From contig NC_010001.1 of NCBI RefSeq assembly GCF_000018685.1, forward strand, positions 1,690,001 to 1,754,000: a DNA stretch of 64,000 nucleotides, given 5' to 3'. Within the stretch, counting starts at the first letter, position 1. The number at the start of each line of letters is the position of its first letter. This document shows, one piece after another, positions 44,977 through 53,809 of the stretch. The position numbers and the translations under genes were made by a program. The notes under the pieces were generated by a model, which saw nothing but the letters and a program-made list of their open reading frames with translations, did not search any database and was not told where the DNA came from. The DNA comes from Lachnoclostridium phytofermentans ISDg (lineage in GTDB: Bacteria > Bacillota > Clostridia > Lachnospirales > Lachnospiraceae).

Positions 44977-46548
44977 ATGATGAATGCTGTATTAGTAGAT
45001 GATGATATTGAAATGCTGGAAATGTTATCGCACCTTATCGATTGGCAAACCTACGGTTTTTCCATATCGGGAAAGTATAATAATGGTGAAAATGCATTAA
45101 AAAGTATAGGTGAGGAGAAAGTAGATCTATTAGTTACAGATATTACGATGCCAGCTATGGATGGTTTTGAACTAGCGAGAAATCTAAGGAAAATTAATCC
45201 GGAAATGAATGTCATATTTCTTACTTGTCATGAGGATTTTTCTTATGCGAAAGAGGCAATTCAGATTGGTGCTGACGATTACCTGGTAAAATACACCTTA
45301 ACGAAAGAAAAACTAATCGAGTCACTTAATAAAATGAGTATTAAATACAATAAACGTAATAATATGAACGAAAAAATCAATCGTTATACGGAGGAAATGA
45401 ACGAAAACCGTAATAACTTTAAAGAAAGTTTATTATATAGTATTGTAAAAGATTTAACACAGGATATTGATGGACTGAGTGAAAAGATGAGTTTGTATCA
45501 AATAAAAAAACCATCGCACAGCTACTGCCTGATTGGATTATACGTTAATTATAATGAACGGATTTTAATTGAAAACGGAGAACCTCAAAAGAAGCTTTGG
45601 CGTTATGAAATAGCAGATATCATTAGTGAGGAATTAAATAACAATGGAATAACGGATGAGGTTTTTCCATATGACAAATACGTAATTATCTTACATGAAT
45701 GGAGCACCTTGGACAAAACATTCTCTGTAAAATACAAAAATATAATAGAGAAAATATGTAACATTATTAATGAAACCATGAGAATGAGGTTAGCGATATG
45801 TGTCAGTGATACATATGATAATTTTTGGGACATTAAGAAGGGAATTGTTGATTTAAACAACCGTAAAATGGCACCCTTTTATCTGAAGGGGAAAATAGAA
45901 TTAAGGCGTGATGATGTAACAAAATTTACAGTAGTTTCTCATGAAATATTTGATCAACTTAATGAGCGGTTTAAAATAGCATTTAGAAATGGCGAGAATT
46001 TTATTGAAGAAATGGACAAATTATGTGTAGAGATTGAAAAAAAGAATTATAATCCGGATATCATAAGAAAACTATTTCAGTTGTTTTTGTTCAGTATTTA
46101 TAGAGAAACAATAAAAATGAATAAAAGCGTAAATGAAATTCCGTTAGAAGATGCGTCTTTCCAGTTTTGTAAAGATGCATTATATCAGCAATATGATTGG
46201 TATATCGGTAATTATAAGGAACAATTAAATAAGAATTACAACGACGATATTAAAAGCATACTTAGTTACGTGGATGAAAATCTTGATAAGCCGATTAGTT
46301 TACAAGGTGTAGCAGATTCTATCTATAAAAACAGTAGCTATCTTAGCCGTTTGTTTAAACAGAACATAGGTATGAGTTTTACTGACTATTTAATAAAAAG
46401 ACGAATTGAGATGGCATCTTATTTATTGACGGAGACGAATCTGCCTGTAGAGGAAGTCGGAAGACGGGTAGGAATAAATAATGTAAGCTATTTTTACCGA
46501 TTTTATAAACGAGAAACGGGTAAAACACCTAAGAATAACAATTCGTAG
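44977..46548 (+). CDS. Response regulator, YesN type (REC plus AraC HTH)
   Basis: 523 aa. Receiver domain at about 1-120 with acidic VDDDIEML and phospho-Asp in VDLLVTDITMPAMDG, and lysine in DDYLVKYTL. A roughly 280-residue middle region follows, then two AraC-type HTH motifs (ISLQGVADSIYKNSSYLSRLFKQ and LPVEEVGRRVGINNVSYFYRFYKRETGKTP). It should activate the sugar transporter and the GH95 gene. The next gene begins 144 bp downstream with its own ribosome site. Confidence 0.93.
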   Translation: MMNAVLVDDDIEMLEMLSHLIDWQTYGFSISGKYNNGENALKSIGEEKVDLLVTDITMPAMDGFELARNLRKINPEMNVIFLTCHEDFSYAKEAIQIGADDYLVKYTLTKEKLIESLNKMSIKYNKRNNMNEKINRYTEEMNENRNNFKESLLYSIVKDLTQDIDGLSEKMSLYQIKKPSHSYCLIGLYVNYNERILIENGEPQKKLWRYEIADIISEELNNNGITDEVFPYDKYVIILHEWSTLDKTFSVKYKNIIEKICNIINETMRMRLAICVSDTYDNFWDIKKGIVDLNNRKMAPFYLKGKIELRRDDVTKFTVVSHEIFDQLNERFKIAFRNGENFIEEMDKLCVEIEKKNYNPDIIRKLFQLFLFSIYRETIKMNKSVNEIPLEDASFQFCKDALYQQYDWYIGNYKEQLNKNYNDDIKSILSYVDENLDKPISLQGVADSIYKNSSYLSRLFKQNIGMSFTDYLIKRRIEMASYLLTETNLPVEEVGRRVGINNVSYFYRFYKRETGKTPKNNNS

Positions 46549-46692
46549 TAATAAAAGTAAGGCTAGATTTCGTTTCGGGTTAAGAAACTATGGTGTAAAA
46601 GAGAATTTCATAAAGAATCTATACCCTAGAAACTCAGCTACTATTGATATATCTAATAATTTACATAAAAAAGATAAAATGGAGAGATAAAA

Positions 46693-48969
46693 GTGAGCCA
46701 AAATACGTTTTTATTCTATGATAAGCCTGCAAATGCTGATATTTGGGAGGAGGCACTCCCGTTAGGAAATGGTTCTTTTGGAGCAATGTTATATGGTAAT
46801 GTTGAGGAAGAAGTTATAAAACTGAACCAAGAATCGGTTTGGTACGGTGGATTTCGGAATCGCATCAATCCCGATTCTAGGAAGGTATTACCCAAGGTGA
46901 GAGAGTTGATTTTTGATGGACAGTTGAAGGCAGCGGAGGAACTTGTCTATACCAGCATGTTTGGTACGCCAATTTCACAGGGGCATTATGAACCTTTAGC
47001 CGATTTAAGAATCGCTTTCAATAAAAGGATTCTGCATCATAGTGAGCAGTGGCAAGAACGTCAGATAAACCATTCAAATTATAAGCGGTTTCTTGACTTA
47101 CAAACGGCTTGCTATAATTCTTCCTATACTTGGAGGGAAACTGATTATAAGAGAGAAGCACTTATCTCATATCCAGATCAGGTGATGGCAATCAGACTAA
47201 CAGCAGACAACCCAATGGGAGTCAGGATAGAGCTGGATCGGGGCGAGAACTATGAAAAAGTTGAGGCTAATGAAAATACGATAACTCTTTCCGGTTCTTG
47301 TGGTGGGAATGGTTCAAAATTTATAGCGAAAGTCCAAGTAATCAGCGACGGAACAATTGTTAGAGCAGGTGCTTTTCTGGAAGTAGAAAATGCTTCTGAG
47401 ATAGTGCTCTATGTAGCCGGAAGGACTGATTTTTACGAGGAAGACCCAATGGATTGGTGTAATGAAAAATTAGCACTTGCCGCCCAAAAAGGTTATGAAG
47501 AAATAAAGAAAGATCATATAGCGGATTACGCATCCTTATATCAACGGGTTGATTTAGACCTAAATGGCGATAAGAATTATTTGAATTTACCTACGGATGA
47601 ACGATTAAGGTTATTTAAAGAAAATAAGTTAGACGATGGCTTATTAGAGCTCTACTATAATTATGGACGTTATTTGTTGATTTCTTCCAGTCGGGAAGGT
47701 GCATTGCCTGCAAATCTTCAAGGAATATGGAACAAGGATATGATGCCGGCTTGGGGATCTAAATATACGATTAATATTAATACACAAATGAATTATTGGC
47801 CTGCTGAGGTAACTAATTTAAGTGAGTGCCATACACCTTTATTTGAACATATAAAGAGGATGGTGCCGCATGGAAGAGAAGTTGCTGAGAAAATGTATGG
47901 TTGCAGGGGGATTGTAGCTCATCATAATACTGACATTTATGGTGACTGCGTACCGCAGGGGAAATGGATGCCAGCTACTATGTGGCCAATGGGGTTTGCA
48001 TGGTTAGCGACTCATGTGATCGAGCATTATAGGTATACCAAAGATGTAAGCTTTGTAAAAGATTTTTATTCTATATTAAAGGATGCATCCTTATTTTACG
48101 TTGATTATTTGGTACGCGACAAAGAAAATCAATTGGTGACATGTCCTTCGACATCTCCGGAGAATACGTATATATTAGAAAATGGTGAAAAAAGTACTTT
48201 GTGTTATGGACCATCCATGGATAGTCAAATCATTAAGGAATTATGGACTGGTTTCATTGAGGTTTCGAGTGATTTAGAGGTATCTAATGATGTTGTCTCA
48301 GCTGTTGAAAATATGCTTAAGGAATTACCAAAAGCAAAAGTAGGCTCAAGGGGGCAGTTACTTGAATGGACAAAAGAATATAAGGAATGGGAAGCAGGAC
48401 ATCGTCATATATCCCATTTATATGGGTTATATCCAGGAAGTACTATCACTTTTGAGAAGGATAAAGAATTTTTTGAAGCTTCTAAGGTAACTATAAATGA
48501 ACGCTTGTCAGCAGGAGGTGGACATACAGGCTGGTCACGAGGTTGGATTATAAATATGTGGGCCAGATTACTTGATGGTGAGAAAGCGCTATATAATCTT
48601 CAGGAATTATTATGCCATTCAACAGCACATAATTTATTTGATTTGCACCCTTCGAATACGACTGGAATGTCCTCAATTTTTCAGATTGACGGTAATTTCG
48701 GAGGAACTGCCGGCTTATCTGAAATGCTCTTACAAAGTCATGAAGATGTCATCTGTTTACTTCCTGCATTACCACAAAGATGGGAAAATGGATATGTGAC
48801 CGGATTAAAGGTAAGAGGTAATATTGAAGTAAATCTATGGTGGGAAAATGGAAAATTAAATAGGGCAGAGTTTTTATCACCGATTAATCAAAGGAAAAAG
48901 ATTAAGCTAAACGATAAGATAGTTATACTGGATTTATGTGAAAATAAGATTGTCGATTATATGAGCTAA
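46693..48969 (+). CDS. Glycoside hydrolase family 95 (alpha-L-fucosidase family)
   Basis: 758 aa, no signal peptide, so intracellular. DIWEEALPLGNGSFGAMLYG is the GH95 N-terminal signature; the catalytic region shows INTQMNYWPAE (the two asparagines that activate water), CPSTSPENTY (general acid Glu) and QIDGNFGGTAGLSEML (Asp). GH95 enzymes are inverting alpha-1,2-L-fucosidases or alpha-L-galactosidases; which is not decidable here. GTG start after GGAGAG. With the transporter and YesMN pair this forms a complete glycan-use locus; released fucose could feed the BMC operon at 61684. Confidence 0.92.
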   Translation: MSQNTFLFYDKPANADIWEEALPLGNGSFGAMLYGNVEEEVIKLNQESVWYGGFRNRINPDSRKVLPKVRELIFDGQLKAAEELVYTSMFGTPISQGHYEPLADLRIAFNKRILHHSEQWQERQINHSNYKRFLDLQTACYNSSYTWRETDYKREALISYPDQVMAIRLTADNPMGVRIELDRGENYEKVEANENTITLSGSCGGNGSKFIAKVQVISDGTIVRAGAFLEVENASEIVLYVAGRTDFYEEDPMDWCNEKLALAAQKGYEEIKKDHIADYASLYQRVDLDLNGDKNYLNLPTDERLRLFKENKLDDGLLELYYNYGRYLLISSSREGALPANLQGIWNKDMMPAWGSKYTININTQMNYWPAEVTNLSECHTPLFEHIKRMVPHGREVAEKMYGCRGIVAHHNTDIYGDCVPQGKWMPATMWPMGFAWLATHVIEHYRYTKDVSFVKDFYSILKDASLFYVDYLVRDKENQLVTCPSTSPENTYILENGEKSTLCYGPSMDSQIIKELWTGFIEVSSDLEVSNDVVSAVENMLKELPKAKVGSRGQLLEWTKEYKEWEAGHRHISHLYGLYPGSTITFEKDKEFFEASKVTINERLSAGGGHTGWSRGWIINMWARLLDGEKALYNLQELLCHSTAHNLFDLHPSNTTGMSSIFQIDGNFGGTAGLSEMLLQSHEDVICLLPALPQRWENGYVTGLKVRGNIEVNLWWENGKLNRAEFLSPINQRKKIKLNDKIVILDLCENKIVDYMS

Positions 48970-48981
48970 AAAACATTAACG

Positions 48982-49022
48982 GGGCTATGTTTTTCACACA
49001 CTGAAAAGCATAACCCTTTTTT
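48982..49022 (+). terminator. Intrinsic terminator after GH95 gene
   Basis: GGGCTATGTTTTTC pairs with GAAAAGCATAACCC, one mismatch and one G-U, then a T-run. Confidence 0.85.
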
Positions 49023-49055
49023 GCTACCGGAAATATGTTAAATAAGAATATTTTT

Positions 49056-49100
49056 AGAGCGTGTTTTCATCAAGCATTTTTCAAAACACGCTCTTTATTT
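49056..49100 (+). terminator. Second intrinsic terminator
   Basis: AGAGCGTGTTTT (49056-49067) and AAAACACGCTCT (49083-49094) are perfect inverted copies followed by TTATTTT. It insulates the strong promoter at 49229. Confidence 0.82.
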
Positions 49101-49228
49101 TAGCACATTTATCCCGAATGTAATGGTATTTAATTAAGCAGGTCATCGGCGCGGGACGTGGTTCTTACAATGAGAAGGTCTTGTATTAAAAAATACATAA
49201 ATTAACTACTAATTTCTAGTTTTTTTTA

Positions 49229-49257
49229 TTGACAAATCATATAGTCTTGCATATAAT
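49229..49257 (+). promoter_or_regulatory. Consensus sigma-A promoter
   Basis: TTGACA (49229-49234), 17-bp spacer, TATAAT (49252-49257): a perfect match in both boxes and spacing. It would start a transcript near 49264 that reads through the polycysteine leader ORF into the symporter gene. Confidence 0.88.
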
Positions 49258-49318
49258 GATTTTAAATCATACTAAACATATATGAATATAGTCTATATAA
49301 TAACAGGAGGTAGCATTT

Positions 49319-49405
49319 ATGAAAAGAAAATTTATATCAAAACAAAAAAATTACATCAAGGATAGTTTTATGTGTTGCTCCTGTTGCTGTTGTTGTAATT
49401 CTTGA
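49319..49405 (+). CDS. 28-aa cysteine-rich leader peptide
   Basis: ATG 49319 sits 8 nt after a perfect AGGAGG (49305-49310). The ORF encodes a basic start (MKRKFISKQKNYIKDSF) and the tail MCCSCCCCCNS, with seven Cys codons (TGT/TGC) in eight positions, then TGA. It lies 42 bp before a symporter of the cystine/dicarboxylate family, between its promoter and its start. The best reading is a cis-acting leader that senses Cys-tRNA supply by ribosome stalling. CTCCTGTT within the Cys codons (49379-49386) is complementary to AACAGGAG at the leader's own ribosome site. A metal-binding microprotein is the main alternative. No T-box features occur. Confidence 0.7.
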   Translation: MKRKFISKQKNYIKDSFMCCSCCCCCNS

Positions 49406-49447
49406 CACTAAATAAAACAGTATATTTAAAAATAGAAGGAGACAAAC

Positions 49448-50800
49448 ATGAATATAGACTTTTTAGCATTAGGTGCATTAGGAGCAGCCGCTATTTTAAT
49501 TGGCGCATTAGTATTTTTAAGAAAAAAGAATGTAGATTTTGGACTTAGAACAATTATAGCTTTAATTTTTGGATTAGGATTAGGAATAGTCTTTGCAGGC
49601 CATACCAGTTACGTGCAGCTTATTGGAGTTGTATATGCAAATATTATTTCAGCATTAGTAGTACCACTTTTATTTTTTAGTGTTATTTCAAGTGTTTCAC
49701 AGTTGGAGAATATACACCAACTGAAAAAGATAGGCGTTAAAAGTATTGGATTACTAACATCAACCACATTTATAGCCTCAACTATAACAATAATAGTTGC
49801 TTTAGCTTTAGGTGTTGGAAAAAATGCTTTAATTACGCTTCCTACCGATTATCAAGCGAAGGAAGTACCAGCAATTACACAAGTAATTACTGATTTATTC
49901 CCAAAGAACTTTTTTGCGCAAGCATCGACTAATACAGTAGTACCAGTTATAGTATTTTCTTTATTTATTGGTATAGCAGTAGTTTCACTTTCCACCAAAG
50001 ACCCAGAGGGCGTTAAACCTTTTAAAAATTTTGTGGATTCCGCTTCCAAAGTTATTAATACAGTAATATCATTTGTTATTGAATTCACCCCATATGCAGT
50101 ATTAGCCTTAGTAGCACATGCAGTTTCCAATAATGGTGCAGACAAATTATTGCCTTTATTGCCGGTATTAGCTATAGCATATCTGTTGTGTGTTATTCAA
50201 ACCTTTGGTGTAAATAGTATTCTTATTGCAACAATAGCTAAATTAAACCCTTTCAAGTTTTTTAAACACATTTGGCCTGCACAGGTAATTGCGTTCACTA
50301 CCCAAAGCAGTGTGGGTACAATACCGGTGACAGAGAAATGTCTAAAAAACGCTGGTGTATCAGACAGTATTTCTTCTTTTGTTGTTCCTTTAGGAGCTAA
50401 TGTTGGAATGCCTGGTTGTGCAGGAATTTGGCCTACTTTATTAGCAGTCTTCGCAATACACGGATTAAATATTGAGTATTCTATCGGACAGTATGTAATT
50501 CTTATTCTGATAGCAACTTTAGTTAGCATTGGTACAGTTGGTGTTCCAGGAACGGCAACTATTACCGCAACTGCAGTATTTGCTGCTGCAGGACTTCCAA
50601 TTGAAATTATTGTATTATTAACACCAATCAGCTCTATTGTAGATATGGCTCGAACCGCAACCAATATAAGTGCAGCAGCAACAAGTGCATTAATTGTTGC
50701 AAAAAGTGAAAATGAAATTGATTTAGAAAAATATAATAATTTCAATAAAGACACGTTGTACAATGGAGTTGAACTAAATGCAAAATCCATTGTTAAATAG
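49448..50800 (+). CDS. Dicarboxylate/amino acid:cation symporter, probable L-cystine transporter (TcyP-like)
   Basis: 450 aa with about eight to ten membrane segments of the DAACS fold. LVVPLLFFSVISSVSQLENIHQL, FFAQASTNTVVPVIVFSLFIGIAV, AFTTQSSVGTIPVTEKCLKNAGVS (the serine-rich hairpin), and the GNxG-like PLGANVGMPGCAGIWPT region fit the family; the N-terminus resembles TcyP. Cystine as substrate is supported by the polycysteine leader ORF upstream; glutamate or dicarboxylate is the alternative. GAAGGAGA precedes the ATG. Followed by a bidirectional terminator. Confidence 0.82.
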   Translation: MNIDFLALGALGAAAILIGALVFLRKKNVDFGLRTIIALIFGLGLGIVFAGHTSYVQLIGVVYANIISALVVPLLFFSVISSVSQLENIHQLKKIGVKSIGLLTSTTFIASTITIIVALALGVGKNALITLPTDYQAKEVPAITQVITDLFPKNFFAQASTNTVVPVIVFSLFIGIAVVSLSTKDPEGVKPFKNFVDSASKVINTVISFVIEFTPYAVLALVAHAVSNNGADKLLPLLPVLAIAYLLCVIQTFGVNSILIATIAKLNPFKFFKHIWPAQVIAFTTQSSVGTIPVTEKCLKNAGVSDSISSFVVPLGANVGMPGCAGIWPTLLAVFAIHGLNIEYSIGQYVILILIATLVSIGTVGVPGTATITATAVFAAAGLPIEIIVLLTPISSIVDMARTATNISAAATSALIVAKSENEIDLEKYNNFNKDTLYNGVELNAKSIVK

Positions 50801-50827
50801 CTAAATACCCTCATACTGAAATTTAAT

Positions 50828-50862
50828 AAAAACCGCAATCCTATTTAAGGACTGCGGTTTTT
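50828..50862. terminator. Bidirectional intrinsic terminator
   Basis: AAAAACCGCAATCCT pairs with AGGACTGCGGTTTTT; T-runs exist on both strands. Its core (CCGCAATCCT / AGGACTGCGG) resembles the terminator at 8845. Confidence 0.85.
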
Positions 50863-50897
50863 ACTTGCTGCTTCGTATAAAGTTTTAAAATCTGTTG

Positions 50898-51143
50898 TTA
50901 AAATGGCTTCCAATTTGAAAGCCAAGATTTATCATTTGCAATTGCAGATACTACTTCCTCACCAGAGTGGAAATCATCAAAGGTTCCTCTGTTAATTTCG
51001 TCGACAGCTTTACTTAACAGTTTTTCGTAATAGGCTTCAGGTGTTAGATCGGTTGTGGACTGGATAAAATACTGTTGGGATTCTTTAGAAGCTATTCGTG
51101 CATACTCGTCTTTTACTTGGTCTATGAGTTTTTCACGATCCAT
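50898..51143 (-). CDS. Small acidic protein of unknown function
   Basis: 81 aa from the ATG at 51143 (AGGAGT about 8 nt upstream); a start six codons earlier would place the ribosome site inside the gene. DREKLIDQVKDEYARIASKES and TPEAYYEKLLSKAVDEINRGTFDDF suggest an all-helical, soluble protein. No cysteines, no membrane segment, no family recognised. Convergent with the symporter gene. Confidence 0.6.
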   Translation of the reverse strand: MDREKLIDQVKDEYARIASKESQQYFIQSTTDLTPEAYYEKLLSKAVDEINRGTFDDFHSGEEVVSAIANDKSWLSNWKPF

Positions 51144-51444
51144 ATAATTTACTCCTTTCATAAAAAGTCTATTATTTGCCTTTACTAGGTGCGTGGTTTT
51201 TAGTCAATTTGCCATAAAAGTTCCTTAATTAATAGAGTTATTATTTGCTAGAAAAGGAATATTATTCAGTTTTGTACCGGACATAACTCAAATATCCATT
51301 ATTTAATAGGAAAATCCAATTTCGAATGTGATTTGTGACTGTTTTATTGACACAATTCCATTTTTATAAATTCAATCACAAAGAAAATGTACTGAATGGT
51401 AAAATATGTTATAATGGTCTGAATTAAGAAATGAAACGATTAAT
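51144..51444. other. Intergenic region, no gene seen
   Basis: About 300 bp, AT-rich, between divergent genes. TTGACA at 51347 and TATAAT at about 51409 are too far apart to form one promoter. No hairpin with T-run, repeat or RNA recognised. Confidence 0.35.
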
Positions 51445-52128
51445 GTGCCAAGTATGTGCCAGAGCGACATTTTACATACATTTATGAAAAAACGTCATTA
51501 CTGTCTTACAGGTCTTTATCTTGCATTCTCAATTGCTGGTTTTATATGTGTTGTTGTAAATCTCTGCGTTGGAATAAACAATCCCTGGAGTCTTATTCCT
51601 GTTTCAGCATTGATTTATGTTTCTATGATTATATGGTCGATTAGTAAGAAGAGGGAGAACAGGCTTATTAAGACACTTGCGTGGGGAAGTGGATTGCTAT
51701 TTTTATTTCTAACAGTAATACAGGTTGTATGCTTAATCAATAAAAGCTCAGGGTTCTGGTTGATAAATCCAGCATTCATCATAGCGGGTGCGTGGATGCT
51801 GTGCATATGGGCGATAGTTTTGTGTTATAAAGTATTCCGGTTAAATCTGTGGATCAGTTTTGGAGTGGGAGCATTATTTACGATGGTTGCTAATTATATA
51901 ACTAATGATATTGATGGAAGTTTTCAGGGATTTCAAGAATATTTGGATAGTTTTTTTAGCTATGGATTTTTTAATCTGCTTGTAGGTGTGATTTTAATCA
52001 TTATTGGCGTTATAACAGCAATTGTAAAAGGAATTAAAAAAGCAATAGAGAATAGGGGAATGAGTGGATCTTTGTTTGCGTTACTGTGTAGTCCTACCAT
52101 TAGAAAATACAGAGAGGTATTACGATGA
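51445..52128 (+). CDS. Multi-spanning membrane protein of unknown function
   Basis: 227 aa with about six hydrophobic segments: LTGLYLAFSIAGFICVVVNL, WSLIPVSALIYVSMIIW, GLLFLFLTVIQVVCLI, NPAFIIAGAWMLCIWAIVL, WISFGVGALFTMVANYI, FFNLLVGVILIIIGVITAIV. Start uncertain: GTG 51445 has no good ribosome site, and ATG 51484 would also keep all segments. It overlaps the following hydrolase gene by 4 bp (ATGA), so the two are co-translated. Family not recognised. Confidence 0.65.
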   Translation: MPSMCQSDILHTFMKKRHYCLTGLYLAFSIAGFICVVVNLCVGINNPWSLIPVSALIYVSMIIWSISKKRENRLIKTLAWGSGLLFLFLTVIQVVCLINKSSGFWLINPAFIIAGAWMLCIWAIVLCYKVFRLNLWISFGVGALFTMVANYITNDIDGSFQGFQEYLDSFFSYGFFNLLVGVILIIIGVITAIVKGIKKAIENRGMSGSLFALLCSPTIRKYREVLR

Positions 52129-53120
52129 ATATAATGCTGGTATTGTTTCTAGTTATCCTAATATTCCTAGTAGGCTTTTGTACTCTTGCTTTTTGTATCA
52201 TAAGCAGAGCTCATAGGGAGCAGTTTAAAAGAGCTGATTATGATATTAACCATAATTCTTCTCTGACTTATTGTGACTTTTCTTTGTCCTATCCACGAGA
52301 GACACTAAAAATTCCTTCCGGTAAATACATGCTGAATGGGTATTTATATGGCATGGAGAACAAAAATGGACTAATTATATTAAGCTCTGGACATAGGAAT
52401 TCCACGGAAGCATCTTTATTAGATATGAAATATTTTGTAGATAATGGCTGGATGGTATTGTGTTATGATTACACAGGTTACTATAACAGCGAAGGAAAGA
52501 ATATGACCGATTACACTCAGGCTGTAAGAGACTTGGATGCTGTTTTATCTTACCTTGAAAAATTAAGCAGATTTAATAGAGTACCTTTTTTATTATATGG
52601 ACATAGCCTTGGTGCTTATGTATCAGCAGCTGTGCTTAAATTTAACCATAAGATAACTGCGGTTGTTGCCGCATCTGGCTTTGATAAGCCTATCGATCAG
52701 TGGAACTATTCCATAAAGAGATTTTCTGGCAGACTAGGTACTATCTTAGGAACAATGGCGTCTATTTATCTGTATATTATTTTTGGAAAAGATACTGTGC
52801 GCTTTTCTGCAGTAGACGGCATTAATTCGACGGACATTCCTTTGCTAATAATCAGTGGTACAGAGGATGTGTACTATGGAGGTAAAAGCCCTATTTATAC
52901 AAAACGGAATCAAATTACAAATTCAAACTGTAGCTATATATTGATGGATAAAGAGAGACATAATGGTCATTTTGATTACATAATAACCGACAATGCTCTA
53001 GATTATCAAAAGCTTTGTAAAGACAAAAAGATTTCACAAGTGGATAAATGGCTTATTATGGAGCGTGATAAAAATTATCATGATATGATTAATAAGTTTT
53101 TTCTGTCTGCGAAGCGTTAA
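52125..53120 (+). CDS. Membrane-anchored alpha/beta hydrolase
   Basis: 331 aa. N-terminal membrane segment (about 3-24) then an alpha/beta-hydrolase domain: LIILSSGHRNSTEASLLDMKYF (oxyanion region), GWMVLCYDYTGY, nucleophile elbow LYGHSLGAYVSAAV, the acid in LLIISGTEDVYY and the histidine in DKERHNGHFDYI. Serine hydrolase of esterase or thioesterase type; substrate unknown. Coupled to the membrane protein before it. Confidence 0.82.
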   Translation: MNIMLVLFLVILIFLVGFCTLAFCIISRAHREQFKRADYDINHNSSLTYCDFSLSYPRETLKIPSGKYMLNGYLYGMENKNGLIILSSGHRNSTEASLLDMKYFVDNGWMVLCYDYTGYYNSEGKNMTDYTQAVRDLDAVLSYLEKLSRFNRVPFLLYGHSLGAYVSAAVLKFNHKITAVVAASGFDKPIDQWNYSIKRFSGRLGTILGTMASIYLYIIFGKDTVRFSAVDGINSTDIPLLIISGTEDVYYGGKSPIYTKRNQITNSNCSYILMDKERHNGHFDYIITDNALDYQKLCKDKKISQVDKWLIMERDKNYHDMINKFFLSAKR

Positions 53121-53164
53121 GTCATTTGAATTTTGAGATCAAATTAATTATTTATGATGAAACT

Positions 53165-53207
53165 GGCTAACACCACCAAGTGGTGTAGTAACAAATATAT
53201 AAAATGG
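53165..53207. repeat. Dispersed hairpin motif, copy 2
   Basis: GGCTAACACCACCAAGTGGT then GTAGTAACAAATATATAAAATGG. Related to copy 1 at 38303; CACCAC/GTGGTG form a short stem. It lies between the hydrolase and GNAT genes. Confidence 0.5.
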
Positions 53208-53269
53208 TACGGCAGATAATGAATCGGAAAAGTAAATTCTAAACTATTCAGTGAAGTGAAGGAGTATAG

Positions 53270-53755
53270 GTGGTGGATATTCAATTTAGAAAAGGAACTG
53301 TAGAGAATTTAGATGATTGCGTAAAAGCAATGGAAAATTCAACAATGTGTACTTCCTATTTTCCATCGGAAGAAAGTAGAAAAAAAGCAGTGATGGAAGG
53401 AATAGATAGAGGAACTCTTTATGTTGTTTTGTGCAATGGTGAATGTGCTGGCTTTGCATATTTTATCTTAGAAGGTGCTTTTCATGCATATCATTACCTA
53501 CATCTCATTGCAATTAAAGAAGAATACAGGGGAAAAGGGATAGGAAAGAAATTACTGGAATTTATTGAAGATATACTCTTTAAGACCAAAGATAAAATAT
53601 TCTTATTAGTCGGAGATTACAATTCAGGAGCAAAGATTTTTTATGAGAAATTAGGATATCAGTACATAGGAACAATACCAAGCCTTTATCGTAAAGGTAT
53701 TGATGAGTATTTAATGATGAAGTTATGTAAAGAGGGAAATATTATGCAACATTGA
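53270..53755 (+). CDS. GNAT-family N-acetyltransferase
   Basis: 161 aa. Acetyl-CoA binding motif A is seen as LHLIAIKEEYRGKGIGKKLLEFIED (RGKGIG loop), with motif B LLVGDYNSGAKIFYEKLGYQYIGTIPSLYRKGIDEYLMMKL at the end. Substrate unknown. GTG start after AAGGAGTATAG. Followed after about 55 bp by a broken MBL-fold gene. Confidence 0.88.
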   Translation: MVDIQFRKGTVENLDDCVKAMENSTMCTSYFPSEESRKKAVMEGIDRGTLYVVLCNGECAGFAYFILEGAFHAYHYLHLIAIKEEYRGKGIGKKLLEFIEDILFKTKDKIFLLVGDYNSGAKIFYEKLGYQYIGTIPSLYRKGIDEYLMMKLCKEGNIMQH

Positions 53756-53809
53756 TTTACTTATTAGATAATTAGATGAAGGATTTAGTTGGATAAGGGA
53801 GTTTAGCAC

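Noticed and set aside
49258..49318. T-box riboswitch for the symporter gene
   Set aside because: The leader before the Cys-rich ORF is only about 55 nt and lacks a T-box sequence, specifier stem and terminator.
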